64,000 nt of DNA from CAVTWD01 sp963738325 (lineage in GTDB: Bacteria > Actinomycetota > Acidimicrobiia > Acidimicrobiales > Ilumatobacteraceae), in NCBI GenBank assembly GCA_963738325.1, contig CAVTWD010000001.1, forward strand, positions 186,001-250,000, given 5' to 3'. The position numbers and the translations under genes were made by a program. A model generated the notes under the pieces. The model was not told the origin of the DNA and ran no database searches. It saw nothing but the letters and a program-made list of their open reading frames with translations. Positions 26,901 to 36,234 of the stretch are shown here, piece after piece. Each line of letters opens with the position of its first letter. Position 1 is the first letter of the stretch.

Positions 26901-27221
26901 CCGCAGTCCGATCACGTCGGCCTCGACCAACTTGACCACGCGGAGCTCAACCGGCTCCACCAACTGATCGACGCGATCGACACCTGGACCAGCGGACGTC
27001 GAGTCCCGACCGACGAGCTTGCCAACGCCGTGTCGCTGCTCCACGACGTGGCTCGACACGCGGCACCGCTCCCGACCCGGGCCGGCGAGATCGACCGAAC
27101 AGGCTGGTTTGAGCTTCTCAAACCTGTCTCCGCGGTGCTGGAGCAGCGAGGTCTACCGATCCGCGACTGCGTCGGTCACGATCTCGAGCACGTCGGAGAC
27201 GACCTAGCGATCGACCTGTGA
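23910..27221 (+). CDS. MobF-family conjugative relaxase-helicase (TrwC/TraA type)
   Basis: 1103 residues. N-terminal TrwC relaxase domain: MLRVTTLYASSATATAAYYT places tandem tyrosines at 18-19, FDATFSAPKSVSVWWAL follows, and the metal-binding His cluster is DDPQLHTHAVISAK (about 162-175). The helicase half has Walker A VVGPAGAGKTTML (about 468), Walker B TTVIVDEAGTIGTS, LVGDPRQLQAVGRGG, and GYAATEHGHQGDTVDVSLAL with VGVTRGRDENRI (RecD-like motifs). A coiled, Arg/Ala-rich C-terminus ends DLEHVGDDLAIDL. It nicks oriT and unwinds the strand to be transferred. No type IV secretion genes are visible, so the element may be mobilizable rather than self-transmissible. Confidence 0.95.
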   Translation: MLRVTTLYASSATATAAYYTRYLVAPGEQPGVWSGEQATALGLTGRVTPDELQALLEGRDPTSGMSLGNLLVDRTLADGRVIRAVAGFDATFSAPKSVSVWWALTGDPGLLEAHDTAVRAALEHLERYGATTRIRVNGRRVHPDSGGLSVATSRQTTSRADDPQLHTHAVISAKVQTEDGRWWALDARYLKRHQRMLGGLYQSVLRAELTHRYGVGWEPIVNGQAELARTPVELVEVFSKRAAQVDAALAVKVEEFRARQGRDPTRWERAALGREASADTRNRKSGAAVPDLRTRWQSEAAAVGWTADRLVAEFTAAGRMHGEVPGPTVEQVVDHLSASGSTWTRADVLRAICDLQPAVSSMPGLHWAAALERAADQVIERCVDLDPPDERARRRVSDGRSVWLEPTAAHITSDAILAEEETVLAWAMEAQADDPRPSTTVDRDALDVLQADAAAAVAGSDLLVVVVGPAGAGKTTMLQAAVDDLIGQGRPVFGVAPTAKAACVLRCETGLASDTLAKLLHEWHHPDRPPLGRYRLPAGTTVIVDEAGTIGTSTVHQLVRLAHAEGWRLVLVGDPRQLQAVGRGGLFNELCATSRVHALTRIHRFTQPWEAAASLQLRAGDPVAFDAYEAHGRIVAGPFADHLERIACDWLAHHTDARTVAIVASTNDHVDALNDAVQRVRLTVGDLDSSTAVGIGDGEHAYVGDVVASRRNHRRLCTERGEPVRNRDLWTVVATHGDGGLTVSHLGGHGTVTLPADYTRQHVRLGYAATEHGHQGDTVDVSLALVTGATTRRGLYVGVTRGRDENRIHVITDTTDVGEARDILDGVLAYDRADIPAVTQRRHLAHADRPEPSREPAQVVPARLTAYRDQLDQRRRDLTAGLTERAHRRSEAVAELADLQPALTAANAAWQPYADRINQIEHEHDTVLRPAMWRANHDARTAGFGHRHGAARRAKIASWRVDDAQHRIAGVHAAGAHIKEPLDAVEAEARRLADLANPQSDHVGLDQLDHAELNRLHQLIDAIDTWTSGRRVPTDELANAVSLLHDVARHAAPLPTRAGEIDRTGWFELLKPVSAVLEQRGLPIRDCVGHDLEHVGDDLAIDL

Positions 27222-27432
27222 CCAGCTCATGCGCTATTGCGCACCTGAGCCACGCGACTTCGGCCCTTACGGGGTGCTCGGTAACCACGGGTGGCTTGCG
27301 GAGCCTTCGTCCCGCCCTGTGGAGGGTCGGGTTGGTGTCAGGAGGACGCCGCCATGGCCACCACATCAGCGCTCGTTCGCTACGAAGGTTCCCGAAGAGG
27401 TGGGCGAGCGCGCCGCGTAGCCTTCGCAGCGG

Positions 27433-28035
27433 ATGGCGGCGTTCGGCACGATGGCGCGGTACTGGTCGGCACTGTGGGCGCACTGGAAGGTGCTCCTGAC
27501 TGGAGTGCTCGCCCTCGTCATCGCGAGCATCGGGGCCAGCCTGTCGATGGGGCCGTGGCAGGTCGTGCTCGTCCTCGCCGCCATCACGCTCGTGGCCGCG
27601 CAGTTCTTTGCGTGGCGCGATGCCGACGGCGAGCGGTGGGCTCTGCAGCGCAGGATGCACGAGACGCGCTACGGCCTCGGCCTAGCGACGGTCAACTGCA
27701 ACCTGGCGCTTCACCCGACTGAGCCGTTCGGGGAGTTGCAGGTTGACCTGATACTCGAGAACCGCACGGATGTGGCACTCGCCTATCAGGTGGAACGGGC
27801 GACAGTTGCGATGGACGGCGGACCTCCCCTCTCGTGGTCGGAACGACCGGGCGTGCTCGCGCCCCACGCGCAGGCCGGCTTCCACTGCAGGCCTGTGCGG
27901 ACCACACCGCCGCCGAAGAAGACATACTCCGGACTGGTGGACTTCGTCGCGGTCGATAGGCACCCCGACATCGATCAGGCTGCGGAACCCCACCTGCCCG
28001 AGCGGGGCGCCGAGTTCGAGGCCATTCACGAGTAG
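27433..28035 (+). CDS. Hypothetical membrane-anchored protein
   Basis: 200 residues. Two hydrophobic helices (VLLTGVLALVIASIGASLSM and WQVVLVLAAITLVAAQFF, about residues 18-60) followed by a soluble part with alternating hydrophobic strands (LQVDLILENRTDVALAYQVE, YSGLVDFVAVDR), possibly an Ig-like beta sandwich. No family is recognised. It follows the relaxase gene by 211 bases that hold no evident gene. Cargo of the island. Confidence 0.55.
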   Translation: MAAFGTMARYWSALWAHWKVLLTGVLALVIASIGASLSMGPWQVVLVLAAITLVAAQFFAWRDADGERWALQRRMHETRYGLGLATVNCNLALHPTEPFGELQVDLILENRTDVALAYQVERATVAMDGGPPLSWSERPGVLAPHAQAGFHCRPVRTTPPPKKTYSGLVDFVAVDRHPDIDQAAEPHLPERGAEFEAIHE

Positions 28036-28118
28036 CGCGATCCCGAAGCGGGTACAGCAAACCACGACGGGTTCGGCGACTCGTCGATCGAGCCCGATGG
28101 CTGCCGGAAGGAGTCGCG

Positions 28119-28598
28119 ATGAGCAAGCAGAACCCGCCCGATGTCCGGACGACCTCGGACGTGCACGCCCAGACCTTGCCCTTGCAAGGCGCCGTCAACC
28201 GGATGGTCCGCGGTCTCCTGCACATGCCGCTGCTCTCCCGGCTCGTGGGCAAGCGCCTGCTCACCGTTCAGGTGGTGGGTCGCAAGTCTGGGCGACGCTA
28301 CGAGATCCCCGTCGCCTATGCCCGCCACGACGGCGCTCTGCTGATCAGCACGCAGTTCGCCTGGGCACGCAACCTGCGCACGGGTGAGCCCGTGGAGATC
28401 TGTATCGCGGGCAAGCGTCGAACCGCCGGTGTCGAAGTCCTGATCGACGAGGCCGATGTCGTCGAACATCTCGCGCTGCTGGCTCGCGACAACCAACCGT
28501 TCGCCAAGTTCAACAAGATCGGCCTCGACCAGCGCGGCGAACCTCTCCCCGAGGACCTTCGCGTTGCCTGGGCAGCCGGGCCCGAGTCGTCCTGCTGA
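28119..28598 (+). CDS. F420/deazaflavin-dependent nitroreductase family protein
   Basis: 159 residues with a clear GGAAGGAG ribosome site. LLTVQVVGRKSGRRYEIPVA and YARHDGALLISTQFAWARNL match the split-barrel DDN family of actinobacteria (GRKSGKxRxxPV, WxRNLRxG). Members use F420H2, or bind flavins, haem or fatty acids. The C-terminus (AWAAGPESSC) is shorter than usual and may have been trimmed. Consistent with an F420-producing actinobacterial host or donor. Confidence 0.75.
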   Translation: MSKQNPPDVRTTSDVHAQTLPLQGAVNRMVRGLLHMPLLSRLVGKRLLTVQVVGRKSGRRYEIPVAYARHDGALLISTQFAWARNLRTGEPVEICIAGKRRTAGVEVLIDEADVVEHLALLARDNQPFAKFNKIGLDQRGEPLPEDLRVAWAAGPESSC

Positions 28599-28869
28599 CA
28601 CCCCGTTGATCCACGCCCGCGCTGACCAGGCCGCGCAGGGAGCGCCTACTAGTTGAGTCGAGCGAACTGCTTCTTGTAGGCCCCGAGCCGAGGCGCGCAG
28701 CTTTTGGTCCGCGGCGAACTGCGGCTCGATGTACACGAGTCCGCCCCATGGTGCTTCCACGCCTACGGGAAGGCGGTAAACCTCGACTCGCTCAGCGGCG
28801 GCGATCGAGGTAATCCTCGAGGACCGAGGTTTCTCGCGAGCGTGCCATAACGCCCAATACACGGGTGAT
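28599..28869. other. Upstream exon of the intron; possible gene fragment on minus strand
   Basis: On the minus strand TSPVYWALWHAREKPRSSRI and VEVYRLPVGVEAPWGGLVYI read smoothly and end at about 28645, but no start or family is found. It may be a fragment of a gene cut by the intron. Otherwise nothing is seen. Confidence 0.3.
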
Positions 28870-30810
28870 GTGCGCCACGAACGCAAAGGAGGCGTCGATG
28901 TAGAAGGTCGAAGCTCTGATGCGGTGCTGTGTCAGAGATGGAGGTAGGTCCTCCGGGATCGCCCTGCAGGGGGAGGTCTCAAACCACCGCAAGCTGCGCC
29001 GGTCAAGAGCCGGGGTGGTAAGCGTTGCGGAAGAGGCGCGCCAACGAGTGCGTCAGGTGTGAGCTGAGAAGGCGAGCGGAAGCGAACCGCTGATGACGTG
29101 TCGAAAGTGTATAGATGGCATCGAAACCGGGAGATGATCACCTGTCCCGGGATGAGCCTGGGGGCAACCTGCTTACTGCCCAGGTGGTGTCCGGCATGGA
29201 GGCGGCGCGAGCTCAGCTCGGGCTCTGGCATGGAACGTGGGAACCTGTCGCCCCGCTACGACGGCCGTTCACTGGGCTGCCGGATTTGGCCCCCCGGTCG
29301 CGAGAGGGAGGACTCCAAGCAGCGGGAACTGCGAGGAGCAGAGTACCGATGCGGGGCACAGGGACGGACCGGCTCGTAGTAGTGGTGATGCCCGGTAACG
29401 CGGGCGGAGCGAAGGGGCCGGGTCATCCGGGCATGTCTGGTGGTCAACCGTGATCGTGCGGGAGGAGCCGGTGGACGTGTCGAAGCCGACGACGGTGAAG
29501 TCGTTTGAGATTTCCAAGTGGGTTGTGTGGGAGGCCTACGAGAAGGTCAAGGCCAATCAGGGGGCTGCGGGTGTCGACGGGGAGTCGATCGCAGAGTTCG
29601 AGAGGGATCTGAAAGGGAACCTCTACAAGCTCTGGAATCGGATGTCCTCGGGGACGTACTTCCCGCCGCCGGTGCGTGCGGTGGAGATACCGAAAGCAGG
29701 AGGCAAGGGGGTCCGCCTTCTCGGGGTGCCCACGGTGTCGGACAGGATCGCCCAGACGGTCGTTCGGTCGTATCTGGAGCCGGAGGTGGAGCCGCTGTTC
29801 CATCCTGACTCCTACGGCTATCGGCCGGGGCGGTCCGCTCTCGATGCGGTGGCGACATGCCGGCAACGGTGCTGGAAGAAGGACTGGGTGATCGATCTCG
29901 ACATCCGAGCCTTCTTCGACAGCTTGGATCACGACCTTGTGATGCGGACAGTGTCTAAGCACACGGACTTGCGGTGGGTTCTTCTCTATGTGGAGCGGTG
30001 GCTCAAAGCTCCCCTCCAGATGGGAGACGGCACCTTGGTGCAACGGGATCGTGGGACCCCGCAGGGTTCGGCGATCTCGCCCCTGCTGGCGAACCTCTTC
30101 CTCCACTACGCGTTCGACAGGTGGCTGGCCCGGGAGTTCCCGACGGTCGGTTTCGAACGCTACGCGGACGATGCGGTGGTTCACTGCGCGACCGAAGCCC
30201 AGGCACAACATGTGCTTGGGGCCATCGCCGAGCGTATGGCGCAAGTCGGTCTGGAACTTCACCCCGACAAGACGCGGATCGTGTACTGCAAGGACGCCAG
30301 CCGCCCGGGCTCACATGAGCACGAACGATTCAGCTTCTTGGGGTACACGTTTCGTCCCCGACTGGCGAAGAGCAGGCACGGGAACTTCTTCGTGAGCTTC
30401 TTGCCGGCGGTCAGCGACGACGCCAAGAAGGCGATCGGACGGGAGATCCGCTCCTGGCGGATCAACCGGCGCAGCGACCTGGCCCTCAAGGACCTTGCGC
30501 GCATCATCAACCCCATCGTGCACGGGTGGATCAGCTACTACGGGCGCTTCTACAAGTCCATGCTGTATCCGCTGTTGCGTCGACTCAACGCGCATCTCGC
30601 GCGTTGGGCGGCACGGAAATACAAACGGCTGCACCATCACTTCGCCAGGGCAGTTCGGTGGTTGCGGAGCGTCGCAAGGCGCGACCCGACTCTCTTTGCC
30701 CACTGGCGGCTGGGCGTCACGCCCTGACGGCTGGATGATGGGAGCCGGATGAGTCGAGAGGCTCACGTCCGGTTCTGAGAGAGCCGGGGGGTGCGATTCC
30801 CCCCGGCCAC
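28870..30810 (+). mobile_element. Group II intron
   Basis: The 5' end is GTGCGCC at 28870, matching the GUGYG start rule. Domain V is the 34-mer at 30742-30775, beginning GAGCCGGATGAGTC and ending CACGTCCGGTTC, with the AGC triad and the two-base bulge expected. A domain VI hairpin (GCCGGGGGG...CCCCCCGGC) follows, and the intron ends CGGCCAC at 30810. The maturase gene lies in the domain IV position. Length 1941 nt. It is inserted between a nitroreductase gene and a convergent acyl-CoA dehydrogenase gene, so it disrupts no recognised ORF. Confidence 0.85.
29450..30727 (+). CDS. Group II intron reverse transcriptase/maturase
   Basis: 425 residues. RT motifs: GAAGVDGESIAEFE, VRLLGVPTVSDRIAQTVVRS, FHPDSYGYRPGRSALDAV, VIDLDIRAFFDSLDHDLV, GTPQGSAISPLLANLFLHYA and the catalytic YADDAVVHC. 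Domain X (maturase) is LKDLARIINPIVHGWISYYG. It ends soon after domain X with no HNH endonuclease, so retrohoming would use an endonuclease-free route. Open throughout, so the intron may be active. Confidence 0.95.
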   Translation: MIVREEPVDVSKPTTVKSFEISKWVVWEAYEKVKANQGAAGVDGESIAEFERDLKGNLYKLWNRMSSGTYFPPPVRAVEIPKAGGKGVRLLGVPTVSDRIAQTVVRSYLEPEVEPLFHPDSYGYRPGRSALDAVATCRQRCWKKDWVIDLDIRAFFDSLDHDLVMRTVSKHTDLRWVLLYVERWLKAPLQMGDGTLVQRDRGTPQGSAISPLLANLFLHYAFDRWLAREFPTVGFERYADDAVVHCATEAQAQHVLGAIAERMAQVGLELHPDKTRIVYCKDASRPGSHEHERFSFLGYTFRPRLAKSRHGNFFVSFLPAVSDDAKKAIGREIRSWRINRRSDLALKDLARIINPIVHGWISYYGRFYKSMLYPLLRRLNAHLARWAARKYKRLHHHFARAVRWLRSVARRDPTLFAHWRLGVTP

Positions 30811-30860
30811 TCGCCCTTCGGGCCATCCGCGGCGGGGCGCGACTCGGGGTGCACGCCCGC

Positions 30861-32023
30861 TTATGTGAACGAGGTGAGGAAAAGGCTGTCGTATGCGAGT
30901 CCCCAAGGGGGCCGGAGGAAGCCGAGGGCACGAACGTCCTCGAACCACGAGGCGAAGGGGGACCTCCGCGAGAAGGTTCCTCGCCGATAACGCGTGTGAG
31001 GCGGCCGAGCGACGATTCGGCCAGCTCGGCGACAGCCTCCTTGGCTCGAAGCGTTGCGTGCAGGGATCGTGGGTGGTCGCCGGACTCCACGGCCCGCAAC
31101 GCACCCTCGTAGGCCTGCACCGCGAGCCAATGGTCGAGTTCGGCGCGCGACCATTCGACCTGCTCATACGCCCGCAGCGCGTCGGCCTTCGGCTCCAGCT
31201 GCACCTTGGCGGTACGGATCGCCTCGTCGACGACGCCGAGGATCACGGCGGTGAACAGGCTCGAGATGAGCGGCGCGGCTGCAAGCGTGATCTCCTCGAG
31301 CGGTCCGTCCCACGCGAGCCGGACCGCCGGGCACGCCTCAAGCCGCATCGCGTGGCTCTGGGTTGCGGCCATACCCATCCCGTCCCACTCCGCCGTCAGC
31401 CGCAGCCCGGTAGATCCGTCCCAAGGGCGCTCCCGGACATCGAGCACGAAGACGGTCGGGGCGTCCTCGCCCTCCGGCACCGCCGTCGTCATCATGAACG
31501 CGGTCACGCCCGAGCCGCTGCCAAAGTGCTTGTCGCCACTGACGCGGTAGGCAGCACCGGGCAAGCGTTCGGAGGATCCATCCTCGGGCCGCGCCTGCGC
31601 TCTGGTCCGAAGAATGTCGCCACCGCTGCCCGGCTCGGACGTGATCGTGCCCCATTGGTCGCCCCTAGCTGCAGAGGCAAACACCGCCTCGCGCTGTTGA
31701 GTCCACTGGGGTCGCGCCTGGTCTGGTCGCGCAAGCCAGAAACCGAGGACCGCCGGATGCATGGAGGCGACCAGCGCAACCGAAGGATCTGCAGCGGCAA
31801 GGGTTCGCAGTACCTCACAGAGCGGGCGCGTTGATTCGGCCAGGCTACGCCAAAGCCCTCCCTGCTCTTCAGGAACCGCGACACGAAGGAATCCAGCCTT
31901 CACGAGTCGCTCGAAGTCCGCTGCGTCAAGACTGCGTCTCGCCTGCCGTTCGGGACGATCTGACCGCCACTCGGTCGCCAGTTCCGCTATGTCACGGGCC
32001 AACACCGGCCAAGAGGCGCTCAT
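30861..32023 (-). pseudogene. Acyl-CoA dehydrogenase family protein with a 3' frameshift
   Basis: Start ATG 32023 (or TTG 32032): MSASWPVLARDIAELATEWR. Middle motifs GTITSEPGSGGD and YRVSGDKHFGSGSGVTAFMM are the flavin-binding beta-domain of the ACAD fold. Near 30985, after RLTRVI, an indel moves the ending to another frame: GTFSRRSPFASWFEDVRALG then FLRPPWGLAYDSLF, stop at 30861. Both frames join to about 388 residues. FAD-dependent oxidation of an acyl-CoA or related substrate is expected. The base near the active-site Glu region is not clear. The break may be a sequencing error. Confidence 0.7.
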
Positions 32024-32945
32024 GTCAGCCAACGCTATGTCGCGCCCGCCTGGTCGTACAGAACGACGTACCTGTCTGGTGGGCGTGCACCGGCTCTCGA
32101 TCAGGACCAGCCGGGACGCTTCCGCCTATCTCAATCGTTCCGCCTCGTCTTCGCTGAGGTCGCCAACTCGCCCGGCGACTACCGCTGGCGTTCGGAGGAC
32201 ATCCAGTCACCGCGCCATGACCCGGTCTGACACGCCGCGTCGCGCCTGGCGCCTGGAGGCAGGCCGGAGTGCGGCCGACGCTTCGTTGAGCCTCGCGCTG
32301 ACTGCCTGACCCCTGTCGGTTCGCGCGAACGTAGGTGAAACCACGGCACTCCGCAGCGCGGTGTCGTGTCCGACGGCCATGGCGAACACCCTCAAGCGTG
32401 GCCACGTCCCGGAGCACCTCGCCCAACTCTCGACGGTCGCCTGACAACCTGGCGGCGACCGCTCCGAAGCCGATGAGGAACGCGACTGCGACGCTGAGCG
32501 CGGGCACGACGACCACCGCTGGACTCTGCTCCCCACCTGATAGCGGCGCACCTCCGGCGGTTGCTCCGAAGCGAGGTCGATCGTCGCTGCCGTGGTGCGC
32601 TGGTCGTGACGGCACGAGAATCCGTCGAGGCTGAGGAGGTGGTCGCCGGCTTCGGGGACGCCACCGAACCGGCCCTGCACTAGGCGGTCGCCAACACCCG
32701 ACACAAGATCTCAGCTCTGGGAAGTGCCGGGAACTGACATTTGTCAGCCAAGGGCTTGCTCGGCCCCATGGCGAGGGGTCTCCGAAGTCACGCGGTAGGG
32801 GCCGATCCCCCATGCCGATGTGGCGGCGGGGCGCGGCTCTATATCGACGCTCGGACCGTCGATCCTCACGACGGTTCGCGGAGGCGTCTATCACCAACGA
32901 GCGACCGGGCATGGTGGGCCGGACTATGCGCGCTCTGTTCGGCTC
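32024..32945. other. Mostly empty; possible decayed small membrane protein
   Basis: On the minus strand, just after an AGCGGCGC motif (32542), VVVVPALSVAVAFLIGFGAV and SGDRRELGEVLRDVATLEGV read as a helix and soluble tail, then a second frame (VFAMAVGHDTALRSAVVSPT) runs to a stop at 32207. This could be a small frameshifted gene. Otherwise no gene is seen. Confidence 0.25.
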
Positions 32946-33977
32946 TCACGGCTCGCCTGCCGCATCGGCCGGTACTTGATCTGGCTGAGTGATGCCTCGC
33001 CAGATCTCGGCGAGTGCCGGCTCCATCCGGTAGTACGAGTTCTCCTCACCACCCGCGGCCCACTCCGCGGCAAATGGCCAATTCGACCTGCCGAACCGCC
33101 GCTTGACCATCATCGTCAGACCTGCGAGATCGTCACGTGCCTCGCCAGGTGTACGACCCGCCTTGGCCTCGACATCTCGAAGCGAGATCCACTCATCGGG
33201 ACGCGTGGAGCACAACTCCATCGCTGCTCGGACAGTGGGGTTGACAACGACATCGGCGAAACGCGAGAGGCTGTCTCTGTCCCACGGGACCTCCGGATAG
33301 TCATCACCGCGCGCCCTCCGAGTGCTGGCCCGCACCGGCGCCACGGTGAACTCTTCGACGGCAGGGATGGGGTACAACCGCGAAGCGGTTACCACGACGT
33401 CATGCTGCGTGCGGTACGCCTGCACCCGCACGAGGGACACGTCGAGACCCATCTCACTGAGCCATACCACGGTAGCCGTCACAGTTGAGGGGAAAGCCGA
33501 TGCGATCAGAACGATGCGTGGCTGACGAAGCAGCTCCGGGTCAAGGTCGCCACCGATGTGCTCGAGCAGCAGCGACGTAGCGTCGTCGTCCGAAAGGATC
33601 CTCCCGCGGCGTCGGTTGAACTCGACGTAGTGCGATGCGACGACCTCAGGCGTGAGCCTGCTCGCCATCGCCGCGTACTTCACTGCCTGCATCTCGACGG
33701 TGTCGGGCGCTCGGTCACGCTTGAGTTCCGCCACGACGAGCCGGCCACCTCGATCGATCCCCAGGATGTCCAGCCGATCGCGCTCCGCTCCCGAGGCCGA
33801 GCGCCAAGCGTCGAACTCCGACGTGACGACCAGGATCCCATCGCCGATGATCTCGGGATGAGCGAGTACCCACTCTTGGAGGTGAGCGCGCTCGGTGAAG
33901 CCGGCCTCGGCGAGCGTGATCGGCACCGCCGCGCGTGCATCAACGCCGTCGACACTGAAGACGAGCTCGTCAGCCAC
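32946..33977 (-). CDS. DUF91/NucS-like PD-(D/E)XK nuclease
   Basis: 343 residues from GTG 33977. HLQEWVLAHPEIIGDGILVV, DRLDILGIDRGGRLVVAELK and RDRAPDTVEMQAVKYAAMAS hold the nuclease core: Asp in LDILGID, ELK (ExK) and the Gln-containing helix (QAxxYA) seen in NucS/DUF91 proteins. The C-terminal third (WISLRDVEAKAGRTPGEARD, MMVKRRFGRSNWPFAAEW) may be a winged helix for DNA contact. Single-strand or mismatch nuclease activity is known for NucS, but this architecture differs. It lies at the edge of the repeat-spaced gene array. Confidence 0.65.
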   Translation of the reverse strand: MADELVFSVDGVDARAAVPITLAEAGFTERAHLQEWVLAHPEIIGDGILVVTSEFDAWRSASGAERDRLDILGIDRGGRLVVAELKRDRAPDTVEMQAVKYAAMASRLTPEVVASHYVEFNRRRGRILSDDDATSLLLEHIGGDLDPELLRQPRIVLIASAFPSTVTATVVWLSEMGLDVSLVRVQAYRTQHDVVVTASRLYPIPAVEEFTVAPVRASTRRARGDDYPEVPWDRDSLSRFADVVVNPTVRAAMELCSTRPDEWISLRDVEAKAGRTPGEARDDLAGLTMMVKRRFGRSNWPFAAEWAAGGEENSYYRMEPALAEIWRGITQPDQVPADAAGEP

Positions 33978-34890
33978 ACTCGCAGCGTAGGACGAGCAGG
34001 CCGGCGCGGACGCGTTGCTCGTCGTCGTCACGTGCTGGCCGATCTCGGGTGAGGGACAGCCGCCCCAACTGAACACAGGTCTGCGCCGCCCGGACCGGAG
34101 CCGTATCGCTACTCGGGTGAGGTTCGCGCGCCAAGTGAAGGTAGCGGCGCCTGTTCGCTGGTCCCATGGATGCGCCGAAGGCTCGCCTCCTCCAGCGTGG
34201 GACCGACCGTTGATGAACGATGCCGTTGGGCAGGCGTTGGGTCAGCTGCCCGGGTCGGCTTCGCATGCCGGCGAGCGACCAATGACTGCTCGCGGGGAAG
34301 CGGTCGGACGCATCGGTGCGGCGGTGAGGTCACTCGACCTCAGACAGTCAGCCCGATCGATGTTCCATGGCTGGGCCTCCCCTGAAGTAGTCCCACTACC
34401 CACCAGCCTCCCGACCTCCGACGCCGACGGAGCATGCGGGCGCGGTCGTCGGCCGAGCTGAGGCCGATGGCTCGAGCGTGACGCGACTCCGGGCAGCCGC
34501 GCCGGCCGGGTGAGCTCTCCTCTCCTGCGACGCGGTTGGGGCCGGCGTGCGACCTCAGCGGGATCGGTGAGCTGCTCGTGAGCGCTTCGTGAGAGGCACA
34601 TGCCACCGTGAGCCACCACGAGTACGAAGAACGGTAGCGGTACGCCGAGTTGCGCGCGACGGGTGTTGGTCGGCGTGTATCACGTCGCGTTGGCTGACGC
34701 TCCTACCAGTGAGGCGATGGCCTCCGTCGGCATTGTGGTGTCGGCGCCAACGTGCTTGAGGGAGCCGCGTGACCGACAACCGAGCGTTCTCGTTGCAAGT
34801 CCCTATCAGAAGGCGCAGCGAAGTGAGCACCCTCACCCCATCGGCTTCATTGCTCGAGCGGGCGCTCCGCGCCCTCAGGGGCTGAGTGCC
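33978..34890. other. Long gap without a convincing gene
   Basis: Contains one array motif (AGCGGCGCCT at 34143) and a variant AGCGGTACGCC near 34638. The frames on both strands are arginine/proline-rich and look non-coding. The next gene starts at 34891. Confidence 0.4.
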
Positions 34891-36156
34891 ATGGGGAAGA
34901 TCCGGTCGGGTGTCCGCCACCGGACAGTGCTCTACCTCGAACCGAGGCGCGCCGTGGCCACGGTGGGCTACATCTTCCTCGCGCTCGTTGCCGTGGCGCT
35001 CGCCGTGACCGCGCTCGCCTATCGCACCGACCTGTGGCCGGCCGCGTCGCGCGTCCATGACCTCGAGCCATCGGACACCCGTCTTTTGATCGTGGCGGGT
35101 GCGGCCGCCGCCCTGGCGCTGGTGTTCCTCGTTGGCGCTGTTGTCAATGGCCGCCGCTGGCGCACGGGGCGGACGGTAGAGCGGCTGTCCAACGATCCCA
35201 GACTGGCAGCCTTCTTGCCTGATACCAGGGTCCCGCCGACGCACGGCTCGGGCGTGATCCCGACGCTGGAGGTCCAGTTCCGGGCACCGAGGGACTCTCC
35301 ACGGCCACGAGCACTCCGACGAGTTACCTCCACCGAGAACATCATCGGCCGCCCACCGCTGCGCATCGCCTACCTGAGGCTGTTCGAGAACCAGCCGCGC
35401 ACGCGCACGTTCATTCAAAGTGCGTGGCGAGAGTTCGGCTACGTGCACTTCCTGCGAAGCGCCGCCGCAGTGACACCAGCCGAGCTTCGATCGACCAAGC
35501 AGAGCGGCAACATCGCCAGCCTCTTCGTCAGCTCCCGCGATCAACTCATCACCGAGCTCAACCGCCAGATCGACCGACCGTGTCCCAAGGGACGAGGCAA
35601 GTTCACCCAGATCTCGGCGACCTCGATACGAGTCCGGGATCGCTTCGGGAGCTACCCCATTCGACCCGTCCTCTGCCACGGCAGCTTCTGGCAATCGGCA
35701 GTGGACGAGCTCTTGGAACGGGTCGACCTCGTCGTGCTCGACGTGTCCGGCTACACCGACAAGAATGCCGGAACCCGCTACGAGCTCCAGCGAGTCATCG
35801 ATCGGGTACCGATCGAGCGGGTGAGCTTCCTCGCCGACCCATACAGCAAGAAGCGATTCCTGACCAGTGAACTCCACGCCGCATGGTCGCAAATGGCACC
35901 TGGATCCCCCAACGCCGGGCACCAACCCAAGATCGCCGTCGTCACCGTGACCGACCTCCTGCGCAGGACCGAGACGCGCAACGAGCACGGCCAAGTCACC
36001 CGGGTGGACATGCGTCTGGTCGCCCGACGTCGCCAGAGCCGACGAGTGGTAGCTGCGGCGCAACGCCGAGCCGAGGGCTACGCCATGGCACCCCCAGAAC
36101 CGGCTCCCGTAGCGGCCCACTGGCCGCCTCCCGGGGAGAGGAGGGTCTCCAGGTGA
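34891..36156 (+). CDS. Orphan membrane protein with large cytosolic domain
   Basis: 421 residues from ATG 34891. Two transmembrane helices (VGYIFLALVAVALAVTALAY, about 28-48; LLIVAGAAAALALVFLVGAV, about 68-88) precede a soluble region. Its core alternates strands and helices: PPLRIAYLRLFENQPRTRTF, GYVHFLRSAAAVTP, LLERVDLVVLDVSGYTDKNA, YELQRVIDRVPIERVSFLAD. The pattern RIAYLRL...VDLVVLDVS...RVSFLAD suggests a flavodoxin- or TIR-like fold, but no catalytic motif is certain. No family recognised. It is the sole gene between two array motifs. Confidence 0.7.
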   Translation: MGKIRSGVRHRTVLYLEPRRAVATVGYIFLALVAVALAVTALAYRTDLWPAASRVHDLEPSDTRLLIVAGAAAALALVFLVGAVVNGRRWRTGRTVERLSNDPRLAAFLPDTRVPPTHGSGVIPTLEVQFRAPRDSPRPRALRRVTSTENIIGRPPLRIAYLRLFENQPRTRTFIQSAWREFGYVHFLRSAAAVTPAELRSTKQSGNIASLFVSSRDQLITELNRQIDRPCPKGRGKFTQISATSIRVRDRFGSYPIRPVLCHGSFWQSAVDELLERVDLVVLDVSGYTDKNAGTRYELQRVIDRVPIERVSFLADPYSKKRFLTSELHAAWSQMAPGSPNAGHQPKIAVVTVTDLLRRTETRNEHGQVTRVDMRLVARRRQSRRVVAAAQRRAEGYAMAPPEPAPVAAHWPPPGERRVSR

Positions 36157-36234
36157 GCCCGGTTCGGGCGTGGATGATCGTGACCACGCCGACCACCACC
36201 CGCTCCGACTGCCCGCCACCGAGGCTCGGTCAGG

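Noticed and set aside
34630..34650. Variant motif AGCGGTACGCC as another array boundary
   Set aside because: It departs from AGCGGCGC after five bases and no gene lies between it and 34143.
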